Source: Tetmemena sp. SeJ-2015
Taxonomy: Eukaryota > Ciliophora > Spirotrichea > Sporadotrichida > Oxytrichidae
Direction: 5' to 3'
Length of the DNA: 64,000 nucleotides
Assembly: GCA_027382625.1 (NCBI GenBank)
Contig: JAJKFJ010022523.1
Location: 1-64,000, forward strand
Shown here in pieces: positions 1-12,327 of this stretch (position 1 is the stretch's first letter; every line of letters starts with the position of its first letter). The position numbers were made by a program, and so were the translations under genes. Below the pieces are notes generated by a model. The model was not told where the DNA came from. It did no database searches and saw only the letters and a list, made by a program, of their open reading frames with translations.

Positions 1-373
1 GGGGCGGGTTGGTGATGCGCGCCTCTCCCGGGGATCTTCCGCGGCCTCTGAAATTGGACCCCCTCGATCGTAATGAAGTCGTTGCGGCGCCACCTCTGGA
101 CTATCATCGAGACGTGCTCGCCTTGATGCCAGTGATTTTCGAGACTTGGGTGTAGCTGAACTGGATGTTGTGGTCATTGCTCAGCGTCCCGTAGCGCAGA
201 AAGATGGCAAGTAACTGCTGATCCGTCGACAGGGTGGTCCTGATTCTAAGCTTCGGTCGACTGCCCCTCCGGGGTTTGTTGATGGGACTCGGACTGCACA
301 TGCTACTAGGTAGGGTATGAGGTCTTGGTTCGGAATGTAGGTGCGGGGCCCCGAAATATTTGCGAAGTATCAC
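1..373 (-). pseudogene. TBE-type (Tc1/mariner-like) transposase, N-terminal part, frameshifted
   Basis: On the minus strand a start codon at 371-373 opens a reading frame with a helix-turn-helix-like section around FLRYGTLS and SYTQVSKITGIKAST. The frame then meets TGA near 104-106. Shifting by one base continues the homology (VSMIVQRWRRNDFITIEGV) to the window edge, so a single base is missing near 110. The same FLRYG/TLRYG landmark precedes the related transposase fragment at 22070-22437, which supports the family call. The catalytic DDE region would lie outside the window. The segment is unusually GC-rich and its codon use is unlike any other gene here. Either the copy is decayed or the base was lost in sequencing. 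Confidence 0.7.
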
Positions 374-569
374 GATCTGGGAGGAACTCGGCCAGCTTCC
401 TGGTGCGCTTTTTGCGATCGCGTGCGGCTGCCTTTAAAAGTACTATTCGCACACTCACGATAAATTTAATTTATGGAAATGATTAACTACCCAATACTCT
501 ATAAATGAACTATTAGAGCAAAATGAAACTGAATAGGATGGATCAGGTAGTTTTTTTTGAGTAATTTCG

Positions 570-655
570 CGTTTGACTCGCATGATTATAAGTATTAATA
601 AAGAAATTAATTATACACAACTTATTTTCACTTTCTTATCATATTATGGGTTTTT
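570..655. repeat. TBE terminal inverted repeat, element 1
   Basis: The stretch TATACACAACTTATTTTCAC and its flanks are the reverse complement of the element 2 left end (10760-10844), and match the element 3 right end (22501-22575) in the same orientation. It ends in GGGTTTTTT. Confidence 0.85.
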
Positions 656-660
656 TACTC

Positions 661-862
661 TCAATGATGAAGTAGATGCTGGTGGTTCTGTCTTACAAAA
701 CAGCATTGGAACTGCGAGAGCAATTCAAAGAGATTCTTAAAAAATACAGCTAAGAATGACCCGCGATACTTTTTCCAGAAGAGAGTGTCCATAAGGAAAT
801 ACAATCTCTCTGCAAAGTCATCTATGTATACAGAATAAGATTGAGATTGAAGATTTAGCACT
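661..862 (+). CDS. Unidentified coding segment (possible MDS)
   Basis: With TAG/TAA as Gln, the frame from ATG at 664 reads MMKQMLVVLSYKTALELREQ and continues to a TGA near 754. A one-base shift carries it on (KNDPRYFFQKRVSIRKYNLS) to TGA near 842. Composition is GC-richer than the flanks, which suggests real coding DNA. It starts only a few bases outside the TBE end, so the transposon may have landed beside or within this gene. No family recognised. It may belong with the segment at 1530-1881. Confidence 0.4.
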
Positions 863-1200
863 TAATAAAATGACTGTAAAAAAATTAATATCAAAAACCC
901 TAACAGTCCAAGAAGTGAAATAACTCCATTTTGTTTTTAAATGATTTTAAAAATTTTTATTTAATTAAATTTAATGATCTGATTTAATTAAAATGTAATT
1001 AAATTTTAAGCTTTGGGGGAGGGATTAATTTCAATTGTTTTAATTTTAATTTTAAAAAACCAAATTTATTCAAGCTCTATATTTTTACTATACTTTTATC
1101 TTACTTTTACTAATAAAAATATATTTTCTCTCTACTTACTTATAATAATATTTACAATCACAAAATATTAATTATATAATTTTAAACATTACCTTATATA

Positions 1201-1355
1201 TTACTACTACTACTACACTACTACTACTACTACTAACTACTACTACTACTACCTATTTTCAAAACTAAAAACCTACATTACTACTTCCCATTATACTTTC
1301 CTATAAAATTTATTTTACACTCTTTATAACTACCTACTATAATTAATACTCTCTT

Positions 1356-1394
<39 letters not shown>

Positions 1395-1405
1395 TCACTC
1401 TACTA
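1201..1405. repeat. TAC/ACT microsatellite, two blocks
   Basis: Tandem ACT/TAC triplets occur at about 1201-1253 and 1357-1405, separated by AT-rich sequence. A short version recurs near 9003-9015 inside gene 1 non-coding DNA. Confidence 0.9.
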
Positions 1406-1529
1406 CTACTACTTTCAGCGATTCAGTGAAAATTTCCAGGGGGGAGAAACTTGTATTTTAAATTATTCTACTTCCGCAATACTTTACCTATATTTAGATA
1501 AAATAACTTTGAAAAAAAAATTTTTTCCA

Positions 1530-1881
1530 GGACGAAAATTATGGCTGCAATTTTAGATTCTGGAAGGATGACTTTGTGGAGATAGCCTGCGATATTTCAT
1601 ATGAGGCGGACTATTAGCAGATGAGTGGGCTCAGCTCCAAAATGATTGGAGCTCTACAATCCATCTTTCTCTCGATAACCTCCTTCGACAAGATTCAGGA
1701 GTTGTATGAAGAAATTAGCAAAAGAAAGGCTAAATCTGGTTGACTTAGTTTACAAGAAGAGAGCCTGCAAAACATTGATGGAGGCAGTGGCGGCCTCATA
1801 GAAGTCAGGCCAGCCTTTCAGTACAGTTTAAGAACTCAGGTAATAGATGGCGAAGCAGCCTTCAAGAAGGTTTAATTGTAA
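1530..1881 (+). CDS. Unidentified coding segment with an in-frame TGA
   Basis: From GACGAAAAT at 1531 the frame reads DENYGCNFRFWKDDFVEIAC and later MIGALQSIFLSITSFDKIQE. It meets TGA near 1740, then continues in the same frame (LSLQEESLQNIDGGSGGLIE) to a TGA at about 1880. TAG and TAA occur in frame and are read as Gln. The uninterrupted homology-like composition across the first TGA suggests a point mutation or a very small unremoved element. No family recognised. The preceding AAAAAATTTTTTTTCCAG could be an IES edge or an intron end. Confidence 0.4.
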
Positions 1882-2104
1882 TGAAGGGAATAACATACAA
1901 GGCTAAAAGCTTGCTCGTTCAAGACATATTTTTAAAGATTAAGTTTTAAGTCAGATTAAATTTATTTCTCTTCTAATGCTTTCTACTTTACTAATTTTTA
2001 AATGATATGTTGTATTCTTCCATCTTTATTTTTAATAATTTGTAAATGAGGAATATCCTTCTTTGTGAACTCTTTATTCAGCCTTTCATATTGAGAATGC
2101 AGCT

Positions 2105-5100
2105 ATATTTATTCTAGCAACTGTAAATATTCAGAATTGCTTTTCAAACTATCTTGGAGGAGTAATTATTGTAAAGAACACGGATCTTAGAATCTCATTA
2201 AATATTAGAGATGGATTTAAAACTATTGCATATTTTAATAAAAAAGCAACACTATAAATCTTTAGACAAATTTGAAAATTAAAATAGCAAGAAAACTTAA
2301 TATCTCTTTGCGCTAATTTTCATCATAAGGTGCTCGATTAAAAGTGATATAAGGTATGAATATTCTCTTTTTAAATAAATAAGTTTCTTTCTTTACAGAA
2401 CATATGAATTCGTCAATTTAATCAGTAAAAATTATGGAAAAAAATATTTGATTACTTATTTATTCTGATACTTTATTTATCCATATGCTTTTTTATACCT
2501 GAGTTTAAATTATGCTGGATTAAATTATATGTTAACTAAATGGAAAAATATTTTAATAGAGAATTACATCATTAAAAAGATCCTTTAATGATTAATTTAT
2601 AAATTGTTTATTTATATCTCTTTCATCTGTAATAATTTGTAGAAATTAGTTTTAAGTTAAATAATTAAGATTATCTCAGACGCTAAGATCACAAACAATA
2701 GCGGCTCTGAGGGAGGCTTCATTCGAGCTTATGCATCAAATGTTAGTTTGACAAATTCAGATGTGAATAAATAAATATTTCTCTATTTGAAAAACAATAC
2801 AGCAGACAACGGAGCAGCAATTTTAATTTTAGTTAAATACATATCAGCATTGTTCTTCTCGGACAAATCATCAGCTTTAATCACTAATGTAACCTTCTCA
2901 TCAAATCATGCAAAGATCAAAGCCGGAGTCATCAACATGATTTCTGAGTCTTACATGACTGCAGTTAATGCAATAAATTATTATTATTAGAATATAAAAT
3001 CGATTCTTATAATTAAGTCAATAAAAAATATAAAGAAATTAATTTGTTTTTAACAATATATTTAAAAGTTAACACAGTATTCAAAGATAACTATTCAGAC
3101 TTGGACTCCTCGATTATCGATGTTTTAGGATCTTCCAGCACATAGAATATCTTTTTAATTCTCAAATAAATATAACGTTTAAAAACTGTAGTTTCCAAAA
3201 CAATACATCCCAAAGGACAGCCATCAGACTTATATAGATACAATTCTATTGATTTTAGTTTTCTTTTTAATCAAAAATTTTGTCATAAAATTGTAATAAA
3301 AACCTTCAGACCTTAAATATTGACTTTTTATTAAATTCTTTTTGGTCAGAATCTACTTTACTTATTGAAATTAAATAATTTCCTATACTAAACCCTTATT
3401 AATAAAGTCAAATACCAATGCATATCTTATAACAAAAAATACAAACTATAAACAGCTTTTTCTTATTATTATCTGAGTATATATGCACTTGCATCTTTCT
3501 AAGACTCGCAGTTCATAGACAATCAAGCACAAGAATAAACTTAGAACTTGATTTTAGGTTTTTCAACAGTTTACTTAGACAATGTAAATTTCACTCAGAG
3601 TCCAGTTATTTATTATTTAGATGCAAGCCTTTTGTCTAATCAGATTTCTCAAAGTAGCGTCTATGGAAGTTTCATCCAAGTCATTCTTGATGTGAAACTA
3701 TTGGTATCTAATGCCATCTTCACTATCGTTATCTAATTATTAAAATTGAAGATTGAAAGTTTGATCATTTTTTTTTTAATAGGGGCTACTCTCATTTGGG
3801 AGGAGCGATCTACATGTCAGGAAATAGCTCCATCAAATTTATTAACTGCCAATTCAATGAGAATTAGGCAGATTAATATGGAGGGGCAATTTATGCTTCC
3901 AACTTTGATACAATTTAATTCATCAGCACAAATTTCTCGAACAACATTGCGCAGTTATCGATGGGCGATGACATATATGCATCAGGAGATATATCAATTG
4001 TTAAAATATAGAATGGCAGTTTCAAAAATCCTTAGGGAGCTCAATCGATTTACTCTGCTTCAGCAGGGGTTTACATTGATTAAACTAAATTCTCAAATAT
4101 TGGCCAGGGTTCTTCAATATCCAGTGGCGCAGCTCTCAACTGTAAAGATTCTTAATTATACTTACTTAAAACTTTTGTGATTTAAAATCAATTTAAAATA
4201 ATTTAAACCATTTTTTCAACAAAAAAAAATACATAGAATAATTATTGTGGATTTAAATTTAAACTGTTTATATATATCCAATAAAGATTATTCAAAATAA
4301 ATCTATAATTTGTTTTTATTAGACCGTGTTTATTTAATCCAAATAATGTCATAATTTAAATTAGGCTATGGAAAAGAAGAAGATTAAGTGTCCATCTATA
4401 TCTAATAGTTTCAATCTTCTTAATTAAGAACCCTAATCATAAAATAATTTATAAAGAGTGCTCCTATGTATAAATTACTAGTTCTGTGTTCGATAATCTA
4501 CTTGGCTAGAACGGAGGAGCTATTTACGTAGAAGACAAAAATTTATATTTAATAAATTTAATAAAGAGAGTGATACATCAGAGCCTAAACTCAAATAATT
4601 TTATACTTCTTTAAATACTTGATAAGCGACAGTATTTTCAACAATTCCATCGCAATTTCAGGGGGTTGCATAGAATTTTTAATCTAAATTGAAAAAAAAT
4701 TAAATGAATATTTTGTATTTACTAATGTCCAGACTGGATATATTTCAAATTCTATCTTCTAAAATTGCTAGGCCAAGCCAAGCGCATTAAAATCCAAAAA
4801 GCAAGCCTCAGCATCTATAGATTCAATGTAAGGCTCAGGAGGAGCCATTTATTTCACTTGCAATCATTAATTTAAGAGGAAGCATATATATTTAAGATGA
4901 TGTGAATGAATGACTAGAACAGTATTTGCTCGTTAAATTTAAAATTACAATTTTCAAAATTTGTAAGAGAATAACACCTTCATCGAAAACTTTGCTGAAT
5001 CTTCGGGCGGAGGTATCTATTGGGACGAGATTGAGCCTATATTTACTTTGGAGCATTTCCAGAATAACTTACTATAATTATTATGACCTTATTTAAATTT

Positions 5101-8100
5101 TATTTTAACTCTGCAGTAACATATGGAGACGACGTTGCATCTTTTGGTCAGCAAATAATTTAACTGACAGATTCCTAGTACAAAGCGCAGCTACAGAGAA
5201 TAGACGCAGCCACTAATTCTACTTCTTCCACTTCAGCAAAAGGTTTAAGATATTTGCAAAGCAATGGGTACGGTTCGATAAACAAGATAACTTTGGAGAA
5301 TCAAAAGAGTGGAGGGGAGATTCCTTTGACTTACTTGGGGGTAATAGACAAATATGGGCAGATAGTAGGATCTGATAGCTCCAAAGTATTGCTCTATGTG
5401 AATTCTAGCTACAATACAGATAAAGAGGCCAATGTTTATCCTCCTGTTATAGAGGGGAACAATTAGTTCTTTACAGTGGGTGGCGTTTTCAGAATTGATA
5501 ACATCGCTTTCGATGGCACTCCTGGTTACAGCTACTAACTTATTGCGCAAATTGATTCTCTCGACTCTACTAAGATAGCTAACTAGAAGTTCATGGCTAC
5601 TAACAATCTTACCAGTCTTGATCTCAAACTACAAATTGATCTTAGGCAATTCAATTTCATGATTTAAAAATATATATTTTTGGAATAAGGATAGTTTTAG
5701 TATGAATGAGTTTTATGAATCAAATAATGTTTTGAATGCTTGATTGGAGAAATTAAATAAGAACAGTTTACTGTGGCAGGCAAGTGCGAAGAATGTAGTG
5801 ATAGCTTTTCTCTAGTGAAGCAAACCAGTCCAGGAAGCTGTAAAAAAATTCTAATTTACATTATTTTTGCAAGGAGTGTCCATCTACAATGGCCTAGTGC
5901 CCCGGAGGATCTTAGCTTTGGCCAAATCCCGGCTTCTGGAGGAATGATAATACTTCCGAAACAATCTATCATACATTATGAAATGCTTTATCACTTAACA
6001 TATTTAAATTATCAGTGTCTTAACGATGAAGCATGTCTGGGAATCAATTCGTAGGATATGGATTTGAGCTAATAATGTGCTTCTGGTTACTAGGGAATAC
6101 TCTGCTCTGACTGTAAGGAAAATTACTCCAGATTTAAAATACGCTTATGATTACTGCTTAATGTATTTTTGATATTTTAATTTTAAATAAAATAGAGATT
6201 TATGTTTCTATAAAAATTTATTCGTTTTTAAAAAATTTTTTGAAAAAAGGGTGTTTTAAATGTAATTTTGTAATGTTAAAGCCCCTCGTTTTTTTTTTTA
6301 TAATAGCATTTTTGATAAATATTATTTTTCAGTTTGCGTTGTACTTTTACAGGAACAAAAATATTTAAAGGAGCAGCTGACAAGAACAATTTATAAATTA
6401 TTATGAACAATTGAAATAATTTACCAGCCAACTTTATGTTCTTAAATTATTTGATTTTCCTAAATTATTTAAATATTGTTTTTGCTAATTTGACTAACAT
6501 CTATGTGAAACTGATGCTGAACCACTTCTAGTTACTGATGATGATCTCAGTTTTTGATATTGATTGGTCCAATGAGATCAAGCAATTCTTTTCAAAGTCA
6601 GATGAAATTTCGACTGCTAGTACTTAAATCTTCAGTTTTGACTGCTTCATTTAATATTGAAATTTAAAAAAGGGGGGGAAAAAATTTTTATTTGCTTATT
6701 TATTAAATATTTTATCGGCTTCTTATTCCTTTGATAAATTTCCCATTTAAAATTATTTTAAAATATGATTTGCTTTTTTTCTTTGATTCTAAAAGGGGTA
6801 ATTTTCCACGATTAAAAAAAAAAAAAAGAGAAAGTTTCAAGTTTATATTTCAATGCTTATTTTTTCAAAATTTTTCAAATAAAAAATCTCATTAATTATT
6901 TGAAAATTTTTTAAGGTTTGTTTTATAAAAATTTTTAAACTAATTTCGAAATTAAGAAATTTTTAAATGAAATCACAGAAGGTATTCTAATTAGCCATTA
7001 GATGAATAATAATCACTTCGATATATTCTATATTTTAGATGATTTAAATTTCTTATCTTACATCTTCAGAGATGATTTAATGAAGATTAATTTATTCATT
7101 AATCTGAAAGAATTAAGCCTAATTTTTTGTTTAGTCCATCCTAGTATCGTCCAATTTATGTTCTAGAACTTTAGATGTAAAGAAATTGAAGGTGAGAGTA
7201 GACTATATAAAGACTTGGAGATTATTTGCTGGTAATCTAATCACAGTTTATTCAGTTTCGCTCTAGCTCTCCCTAGTATCATAATCTGGGGACTTGGAAT
7301 TCCTTTCTTTGGATTAGTTTAAATAATAAAGAACAGAGACCAGCTTGATTCTATAACCATAAGAAAGAAATATGGATTCCTCTACAGAGGCTACAAAAAG
7401 AAATACTTCTTCTGGGATGTACTTACTATGTACAGAAAGGTCATAATAATAGCAATTGCAGTTTTCATTATAAACTATGGAGTCATAGTACAAACACTCA
7501 TCGTCTTATCATGAGTAAAATATATTTTATCATTAAATTTAAAAATTTTTTATAAAATATGATTAATATCACAAATCTTCAAATTAAGTCGCAAAAATTT
7601 TAATTTAAGGAATTTAAATTTTAAAAGGAATTTTAAAAATTTTTCGATTAAATTTTTTTTAAGGGAATTTTTTATTTGCCATCCCCGAAAGCCCCCCAAA
7701 AATATTTTAAAAAAAATTTCAAAAATTTCTTGGAAGTTTACTTAGAAAATTCAGAATTGCTGTTAGGAATAATTTGATATGCATCATATTTTAGGTTATC
7801 CTTCAGAATTTTCATGCTTTAAAATTAGCTATTCTTATTTTTCTTGATTCAAAATAAAAAATGAGTCACTGTTTCATTGGTTTTTAAAGGAACTCAAATT
7901 TTTAACTTACCTTTTTCTTATCAAAAGACGTCTCTCTGTCAAAATAAATTTGAAATTGAACTTTAAGATTGGATTTCTAAGTTTATATCTGGTTTCGTGC
8001 AACGCAATTAATTACTAAAAACCCATTTTGTTTTTCATAAAATCTGAAATTTTTATAAAGGCAATAATTACTCAGGTGAGTATTATAAATCTCTATTTTG

Positions 8101-10113
8101 TATTTAAGTTAACTAGTTTATGATAATATCTTTTCTATAATGATATTATATCAGTTGTGTTCATGTAAGTATTCATTTCAAGTTTAAATGATTATTAGAT
8201 TTTTGGCCTTGACTGCTCAAATAAAGCCATACCTGGATAACAAGCTAAATCAGTTGGAAAATATCTCTCTTCTTGCTTCTCTGTTCACCTTCTACTTAGC
8301 TATTTTCTTCATTATCAATAAGCCTGAATCCTGGATAGAAGCCAACTCGGAGTACAAGGACAGCTCTATCCATTTGAGTCCCTAGGTGTAGATCTTCTTC
8401 TACGTGATTATCCTTTTTGCAAACGGTCTTTTCTTCTTCCACTTATTTAAATTTACTGGCTTCAGTGCATGTTCCAATAAGTGAAGATCAAGTTCAGGTC
8501 CTTGCTGCCTAAGGTTTATATTACAGTTTGCCTTTTCTCGGATTAGGACAAGTACTACAGGGAAATAGAAAAACACCAGACCTTCATCCTCAACTAGGAG
8601 TATAAGGAGAAGTTCAGTTAGATACTCCTCAAGATATAGACACTTAAAATTCTTTTAAATTTTTGGCTTTCTTGCTTTTATATTTTAGACAATCTAATAG
8701 AGCAAGATTGATATTTATTACGCATCATTCTTAATCAATAAATTTTATTTCTTAAAATCAGTGGCTCTCAAATGAAGTTTCAATTGACCAAGAAGTCCCC
8801 TAAGTGAAGCTTATCCATGTTTGTTTTTTATATTAAAATTTGAAAATTCGCAATATTAATTATTCTAAATCGAGGGGGTCTGCTACCTTTAATTAAAACG
8901 GTAATCAATTAAAATTTAAGACATTGGATCGGCTGGTGATTAATATTTAATGTGATCAGTGATTGGGGTTCCAATTAAAATTTCACTGACTCGCTCAAAT
9001 ACTATACTACTACTACAACAACTAAAAGATCTACGAATCCTGGTATAAGTCAGTGAAAATATTTGAGGTAAGTCCTTCTTGAATTTAGTTTATACCACTT
9101 ATGCAATTTACTATGATCATACTCTATAAGAAGAGGGTAGACTCAAACTCAATGAGAAGTCTATCAAGAAGATAGAAAAGTTTTTTGACACTGACAAGCT
9201 AAACGTTTTTTTACTAAAATTTTCCCCATTAGTTAATTTCCTAGTTTGCTTAAAAAGTTGAAGTAAGATGACCCGAATTATTCTTCGCTCATTTCGAAGA
9301 AGTCTCAAGTAAGCGGCGTGGTCGAGTTGAAAGTGAGTTCCTCGAAAATCCAAAAGAAGGCCAAGAAAGAGAAAAAGGAATTTAAACTACTCTAGCAGAT
9401 GTCGCAACTTTCAAACACTATTGGCAACATCACTAAATGTTACTCATACTTTTTATTCACTGATTAGTAGAATAACATCTCGATGAAGTCTGCTAATACC
9501 AGGATGGATAAGAGCCCCTCTCTATAACGGGAGTTATAGAGCCTAGAGAAAAACCTGTCCCTCAAAAAATAAAACAAAGAAGGAAGCGATTTTAATTTTA
9601 TTCATAATCGAGGATGCTGAGCTAGTAATCTCCTAATGAACAATAAGATTAGTCCCCTGGGGGATATATCATAAAGTAATCAGAGACTAAGAGCAACTCA
9701 AATATATTTAAAGAAACTACTTTAAATTGATAATTAAATTCTTTCTTTAAAACAGATTTTTTCATAAAAATTGAATGAGAATTTCTGTTAGTAACTTTAT
9801 GTTTAAAAGTTTTTTCCAATAATAAATATACTCAAGTTAGATTTAAAAATAACCTTCCACAGAAAAGTCTAAGAAATCTAATACTAAGTATCTATTTTTT
9901 TAATCTGAATAAATTTATTTTGATAAGCCAGAAAAGGAAGAAGCCAAAAAGAAGAAAACGAAAAAGTCCACTAAATAGTCAGACCAGAACACACAGGCTT
10001 AATTGAAATTTAAGAGCAAGGATAAGTTTAAAAGTTAGAAGCCAGAGTTGACTTTGGCTTAGCTAAAGAATTAGCAAAATGATTTAGTGATTAACTTAGG
10101 AGGAAACGAGTGA
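2105..10113 (+). CDS. Gene 1: large beta-helix / Cys-rich / multi-pass membrane protein, germline copy in many MDSs
   Basis: Likely a very large cell-surface protein, resembling the ciliate transmembrane proteins with pectin-lyase-like repeats; function unknown. Domains in order: beta-helix repeats with GG-A/I-Y turns (2105-5100, e.g. HLGGAIYMSGNSSIKFINCQ); a conserved extracellular part (5110-5660, e.g. TYLGVIDKYGQIVGSDSSKV); a Cys-rich part (5730-6130, CEECSDSF, CKECPSTMAQCPGG); membrane and juxtamembrane segments (6480-8480, e.g. LPSIIIWGLGIPFFGLVQII); then a Lys-rich tail ending in TGA at 10111-10113. In-frame TAA/TAG are common and read as Gln. The 5' end is missing: homology to gene 2 starts abruptly near 2105. 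Frameshifts occur near 5990 and 8440. The parts near 6180-6340 and 6660-6960, where gene 2 has clear coding (a Cys-rich segment and a membrane helix), are degraded or badly read. It may be a pseudogene. Confidence 0.75.
2198..2678. other. IES, pointer ATCTCA
   Basis: ATCTCA occurs at 2192-2197 and 2673-2678. Removing 2198-2678 joins LRIS to DAKITNN in frame. The paralogous IES in gene 2 is 43567-43678, with pointer ATCTCT. Confidence 0.85.
2969..3072. other. IES, pointer AGTTAA
   Basis: AGTTAA occurs at 2963-2968 and 3067-3072. Excision joins SYMTAV to NTVFKDN in frame. The same site in gene 2 holds a 1.28-kb IES. Confidence 0.85.
3151..3173. other. Mini-IES (23 bp), pointer AATAT
   Basis: AATAT occurs at 3146-3150 and 3169-3173. 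Removal restores QNITFKNCSFQNN; without removal the frame is lost. Confidence 0.75.
3237..3483. other. IES, pointer TATATA
   Basis: TATATA occurs at 3231-3236 and 3478-3483. Excision gives RLIYALASFQDSQF. The gene 2 counterpart (45397-45717) uses AATAT. Confidence 0.8.
3726..3781. other. IES, TA pointer
   Basis: TA at 3724-3725 and 3780-3781. Excision gives FTRGYSHLGGAIY. The same join works in gene 2 (45964-46016). Confidence 0.75.
4149..4457. other. IES, pointer TAAAGA
   Basis: TAAAGA occurs at 4143-4148 and 4452-4457. Excision joins NCKE to CSYVQITSSVFDN in frame. The gene 2 counterpart is 46913-47219, nearly the same length (309 against 307 bp). Confidence 0.85.
4598..4617. other. Mini-IES (20 bp), pointer AAATA
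   Basis: AAATA occurs at 4593-4597 and 4613-4617. Excision gives EPKLKYLISDSIFNNS. The gene 2 counterpart is also 20 bp (47345-47364). Confidence 0.75.
4679..4720. other. IES (42 bp), pointer ATTT
   Basis: ATTT occurs at 4675-4678 and 4717-4720. Excision gives GGCIEFTNVQTG. The gene 2 counterpart is 47430-47460 with pointer ATTTACT. Confidence 0.75.
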
Positions 10114-10419
10114 CATCAAGACATTCACTCTCATATTTCAATTATATCTTCTTATATTTAGAGAGCTAAATTTCAATTATTTCTTTTATAAATATTTTTA
10201 GAAAAATAATCATTGTTTTAATAAAAAGAATATCTATAATCAATATCAGCATTAAAATTTAGAGAGGATTCTTTTTCAAAATTCATTAGTTCACATTCTG
10301 CAAGAAACTAATAATCTACATCTAAAAATTAATTTGTCTAAAATACTTGAAAGTGTAAAAATATCTTCTTAATAAAAAATTACTTTTATAAATAAGTGAG
10401 ACTTTCATTTCTTACTGCG

Positions 10420-10700
10420 ATAAAATAATTGACTTTGAGCATACTGAGAAATTCTACATCTTCACTTCTCTCATATGATAAATTCAACTAATCCCAAAGA
10501 CTTCGACGAGAGAAGTCTCTGTAGTCACTTCTAAAAATCTTCTACTTTCTTGCTTCACTGCTCAAATCAAGATTTTTCATTGTAATAGGCTTGTTTGAAA
10601 TCCTATTAGGAAAGTTAAACACTTTAAAATAAAAGATTATTTGCATAAAATTTGATAAGATATTCTAAAGAGATGACAGCAATCAAGACTAAATTAGAGG
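10420..10700 (+). CDS. Unidentified coding fragment downstream of gene 1
   Basis: With TAA/TAG as Gln, one frame around 10480-10615 reads NSTNPKDFDERSLCSHFQKS and stays open. A paralogous stretch at 55495-55640 reads NSSNPKDLYNRVLEDFTFLF, so the sequence is conserved between the two duplicated blocks. It could be the 3' part of the same locus or a separate small gene. No family recognised. Confidence 0.4.
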
Positions 10701-10759
10701 ATTGCATAATTAAAATTATGATATTTTTAATTTATTTAACAATATTTTATTAAGATAAT

Positions 10760-10844
10760 AAAAACCCAAAAACCCCATTATATGATAAGAAAGTGAAAAT
10801 ACGTTGTGTATAATTAATTTCTTTATTAATACTTATAATCATGC
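10760..10844. repeat. TBE left terminal inverted repeat, element 2
   Basis: It begins AAAAACCCAAAAACCCC and shares GATAAGAAAGTGAAAATA with the other TBE ends. The preceding AAT fits the ANT target rule. Confidence 0.85.
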
Positions 10845-10970
10845 TAAAATTTTAACCCTAAAACAGGCAATCTAACGATCTCTAGGAAGGTGACCTTGAC
10901 GTCTGTCTATATTCTCTGAATTTTATACCTTAAGTGCTTCCTCTATCTCATATAACTGAGTGTTAGGTTT

Positions 10971-12327
10971 TCATATGTTGCTTGTATAGTTTACTTTGTT
11001 TACTAACTTTTTCAAAGGTTGTGATACCTTGTCTATCTTACAATGTCTTGTTGCGAATTATATTGCATCATCTTCACTTTCACACTAGTAGTATTCCTCT
11101 GGTTTCATATTGCATTCAAGTATGATTGCAACTATAGACCCAAATGTCCCACTGCACTGAACCGTTGAACCAAGTCTGTCTCTATGGGAAGTAGCCTGCA
11201 GTTCCTTGCACCGATGCTTCCTCAATGTTTTCTTTTCTTACAACTCTGTTGAAGTCTATGACAGTTGCTCTGACTGGTTCAAAGTTTATCATGATGTTCT
11301 CTGGCTTGAGATCTCCTGTGCACGAATCCCAACTCATGCAACTCCATTACTCCTTCTAACGAGGTCAGTGAGAATAGCAGTAAGCCAGTACTTTTTGCGC
11401 CTCGTGCTGAGAAATTCTCTTATGTGATCTCCCATTTAGGAAGGCGAATGGCGATGTAATTATGATCGATAAGAACACCAGCAAGAGAAGAACGTACTTC
11501 AAGTTTTGTCCCTCGCTTCTCTCAACACTGTTCAGTTCGTTCGCATCTTCAAGACCTCTCTCTTCCTTCTTTACAAGGTATTTGTAAGTGAAAAAGTAAG
11601 CATACTCTTCTTGTATGATGTGTTTCTTCGCTTCACATCAGCAATGAGGTAATTTTGAACACACTTCCTCAAAGTTACAACTCTCAAGGCATGGAGTCTT
11701 TGCTTTGAGGTAGCTGAAACTTACTGACACCATACACTAAGCTTCTGATTCATGAACTCAACTTCCTCTTCTTCTCCTCTTGCTTCCTTCTTTAGTTGAA
11801 CCTTGTCAAGGTTTCGTGCTTGCCTCTTAGCTGGCACCATCTTTAAATTTCTTTATCCTCAATACGAACTCAGCATGTGCTTCTTCTCATGTGTTTCTTG
11901 AGAGGAAGGCAGAGTGAGAGAATGTCTGCTCACAAGTTGAGCAAGGAAAGCGACCGTCAACTTTCTAATGCTTCATATAGATCTTAGGGTTGTCTGAGTG
12001 GATTTCCTTGATGTGCCGCTTGAGGCTCTGAGGATATTCGAACTGTCTTTGACATACTCGCATTCAAAAAGTTTCTTTCCTCATTGATCTCTGGAGCAAC
12101 AACAAGAGGAAGCATCAGGTGCCATAGTTTAAACGCCCACCGACTTCTCAACTCTTGGCTTGACAAATTTAAAGCACAGGAGATCTCTTGCTCGAGCTCA
12201 AGTTTAGAGAGCTCTCCCTTCCACTTAGTGCACACAGCATCTTGTTTGGTTGCTGTTCCGAAACAGCATTAGTTTAGCTTGTGTTTGCGAAGTTTGTACT
12301 TGTTTCTTAGCTAGGTTTGGTTGCCAT
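10971..12327 (-). pseudogene. TBE 57-kDa-type zinc-finger / kinase-like protein, frameshifted
   Basis: TBEs are known to carry a gene combining zinc fingers with a protein-kinase-like domain; its role in transposition is unclear. Here ATG at 12325-12327 begins MATKPSQETSTNFANTSQTN. A first C2H2-like finger (CQRQFEYPQSLKRHIKEIH) spans about 11970-12060. A second reads FPCSTCEQTFSHSAF and ends in His and Cys rather than two His. The kinase part has ELHELGFVHR, PENIMINFEP, then VIDFNRVV, and GTAGYFPQRQTWFNGSVQWD with DIW. DFN replaces the usual DFG. Frame breaks are visible in the finger region, at the HRD loop (an extra G near 11315) and after DIW. It ends at TGA 10971-10973. About 450 codons, close to the family size. 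Confidence 0.8.

Larger units (their letters stand above)
1..655 (-). mobile_element. End of a TBE-like transposon (element 1), cut by the window edge
   Basis: This is the terminal part of a telomere-bearing-element-type DNA transposon. Bases 570-655 form an inverted terminal repeat that matches, in reverse complement, the left ends of two further elements at 10760 and 21466. The inward-facing transposase begins near 373 and runs off the window. The outermost bases read GGGTTTTTT followed by ACT, consistent with the ANT target preference known for TBEs. The first 430 bases are strikingly GC-rich compared with everything around them, while the last 135 bases are AT-rich like the other TBE ends. 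Confidence 0.8.

Noticed and set aside
1201..1405. TAC repeats as a CRISPR-like or centromeric array
   Set aside because: Simple triplet runs without spacers; an ordinary microsatellite.
2198..4720. Reading the interruptions as spliceosomal introns
   Set aside because: Most lack GT...AG ends, while direct repeats at both edges restore the frame exactly; IESs fit better. A few of the shortest remain open.
5245..5550. Open frame on the minus strand opposite gene 1
   Set aside because: The plus strand here is clearly coding and aligned with gene 2; the minus frame is a shadow and is not conserved as protein.
11206..11427. Plus-strand open frame in TBE element 2, also seen at 21741
   Set aside because: It is the reverse of the kinase HRDLKPEN region and has no independent support.
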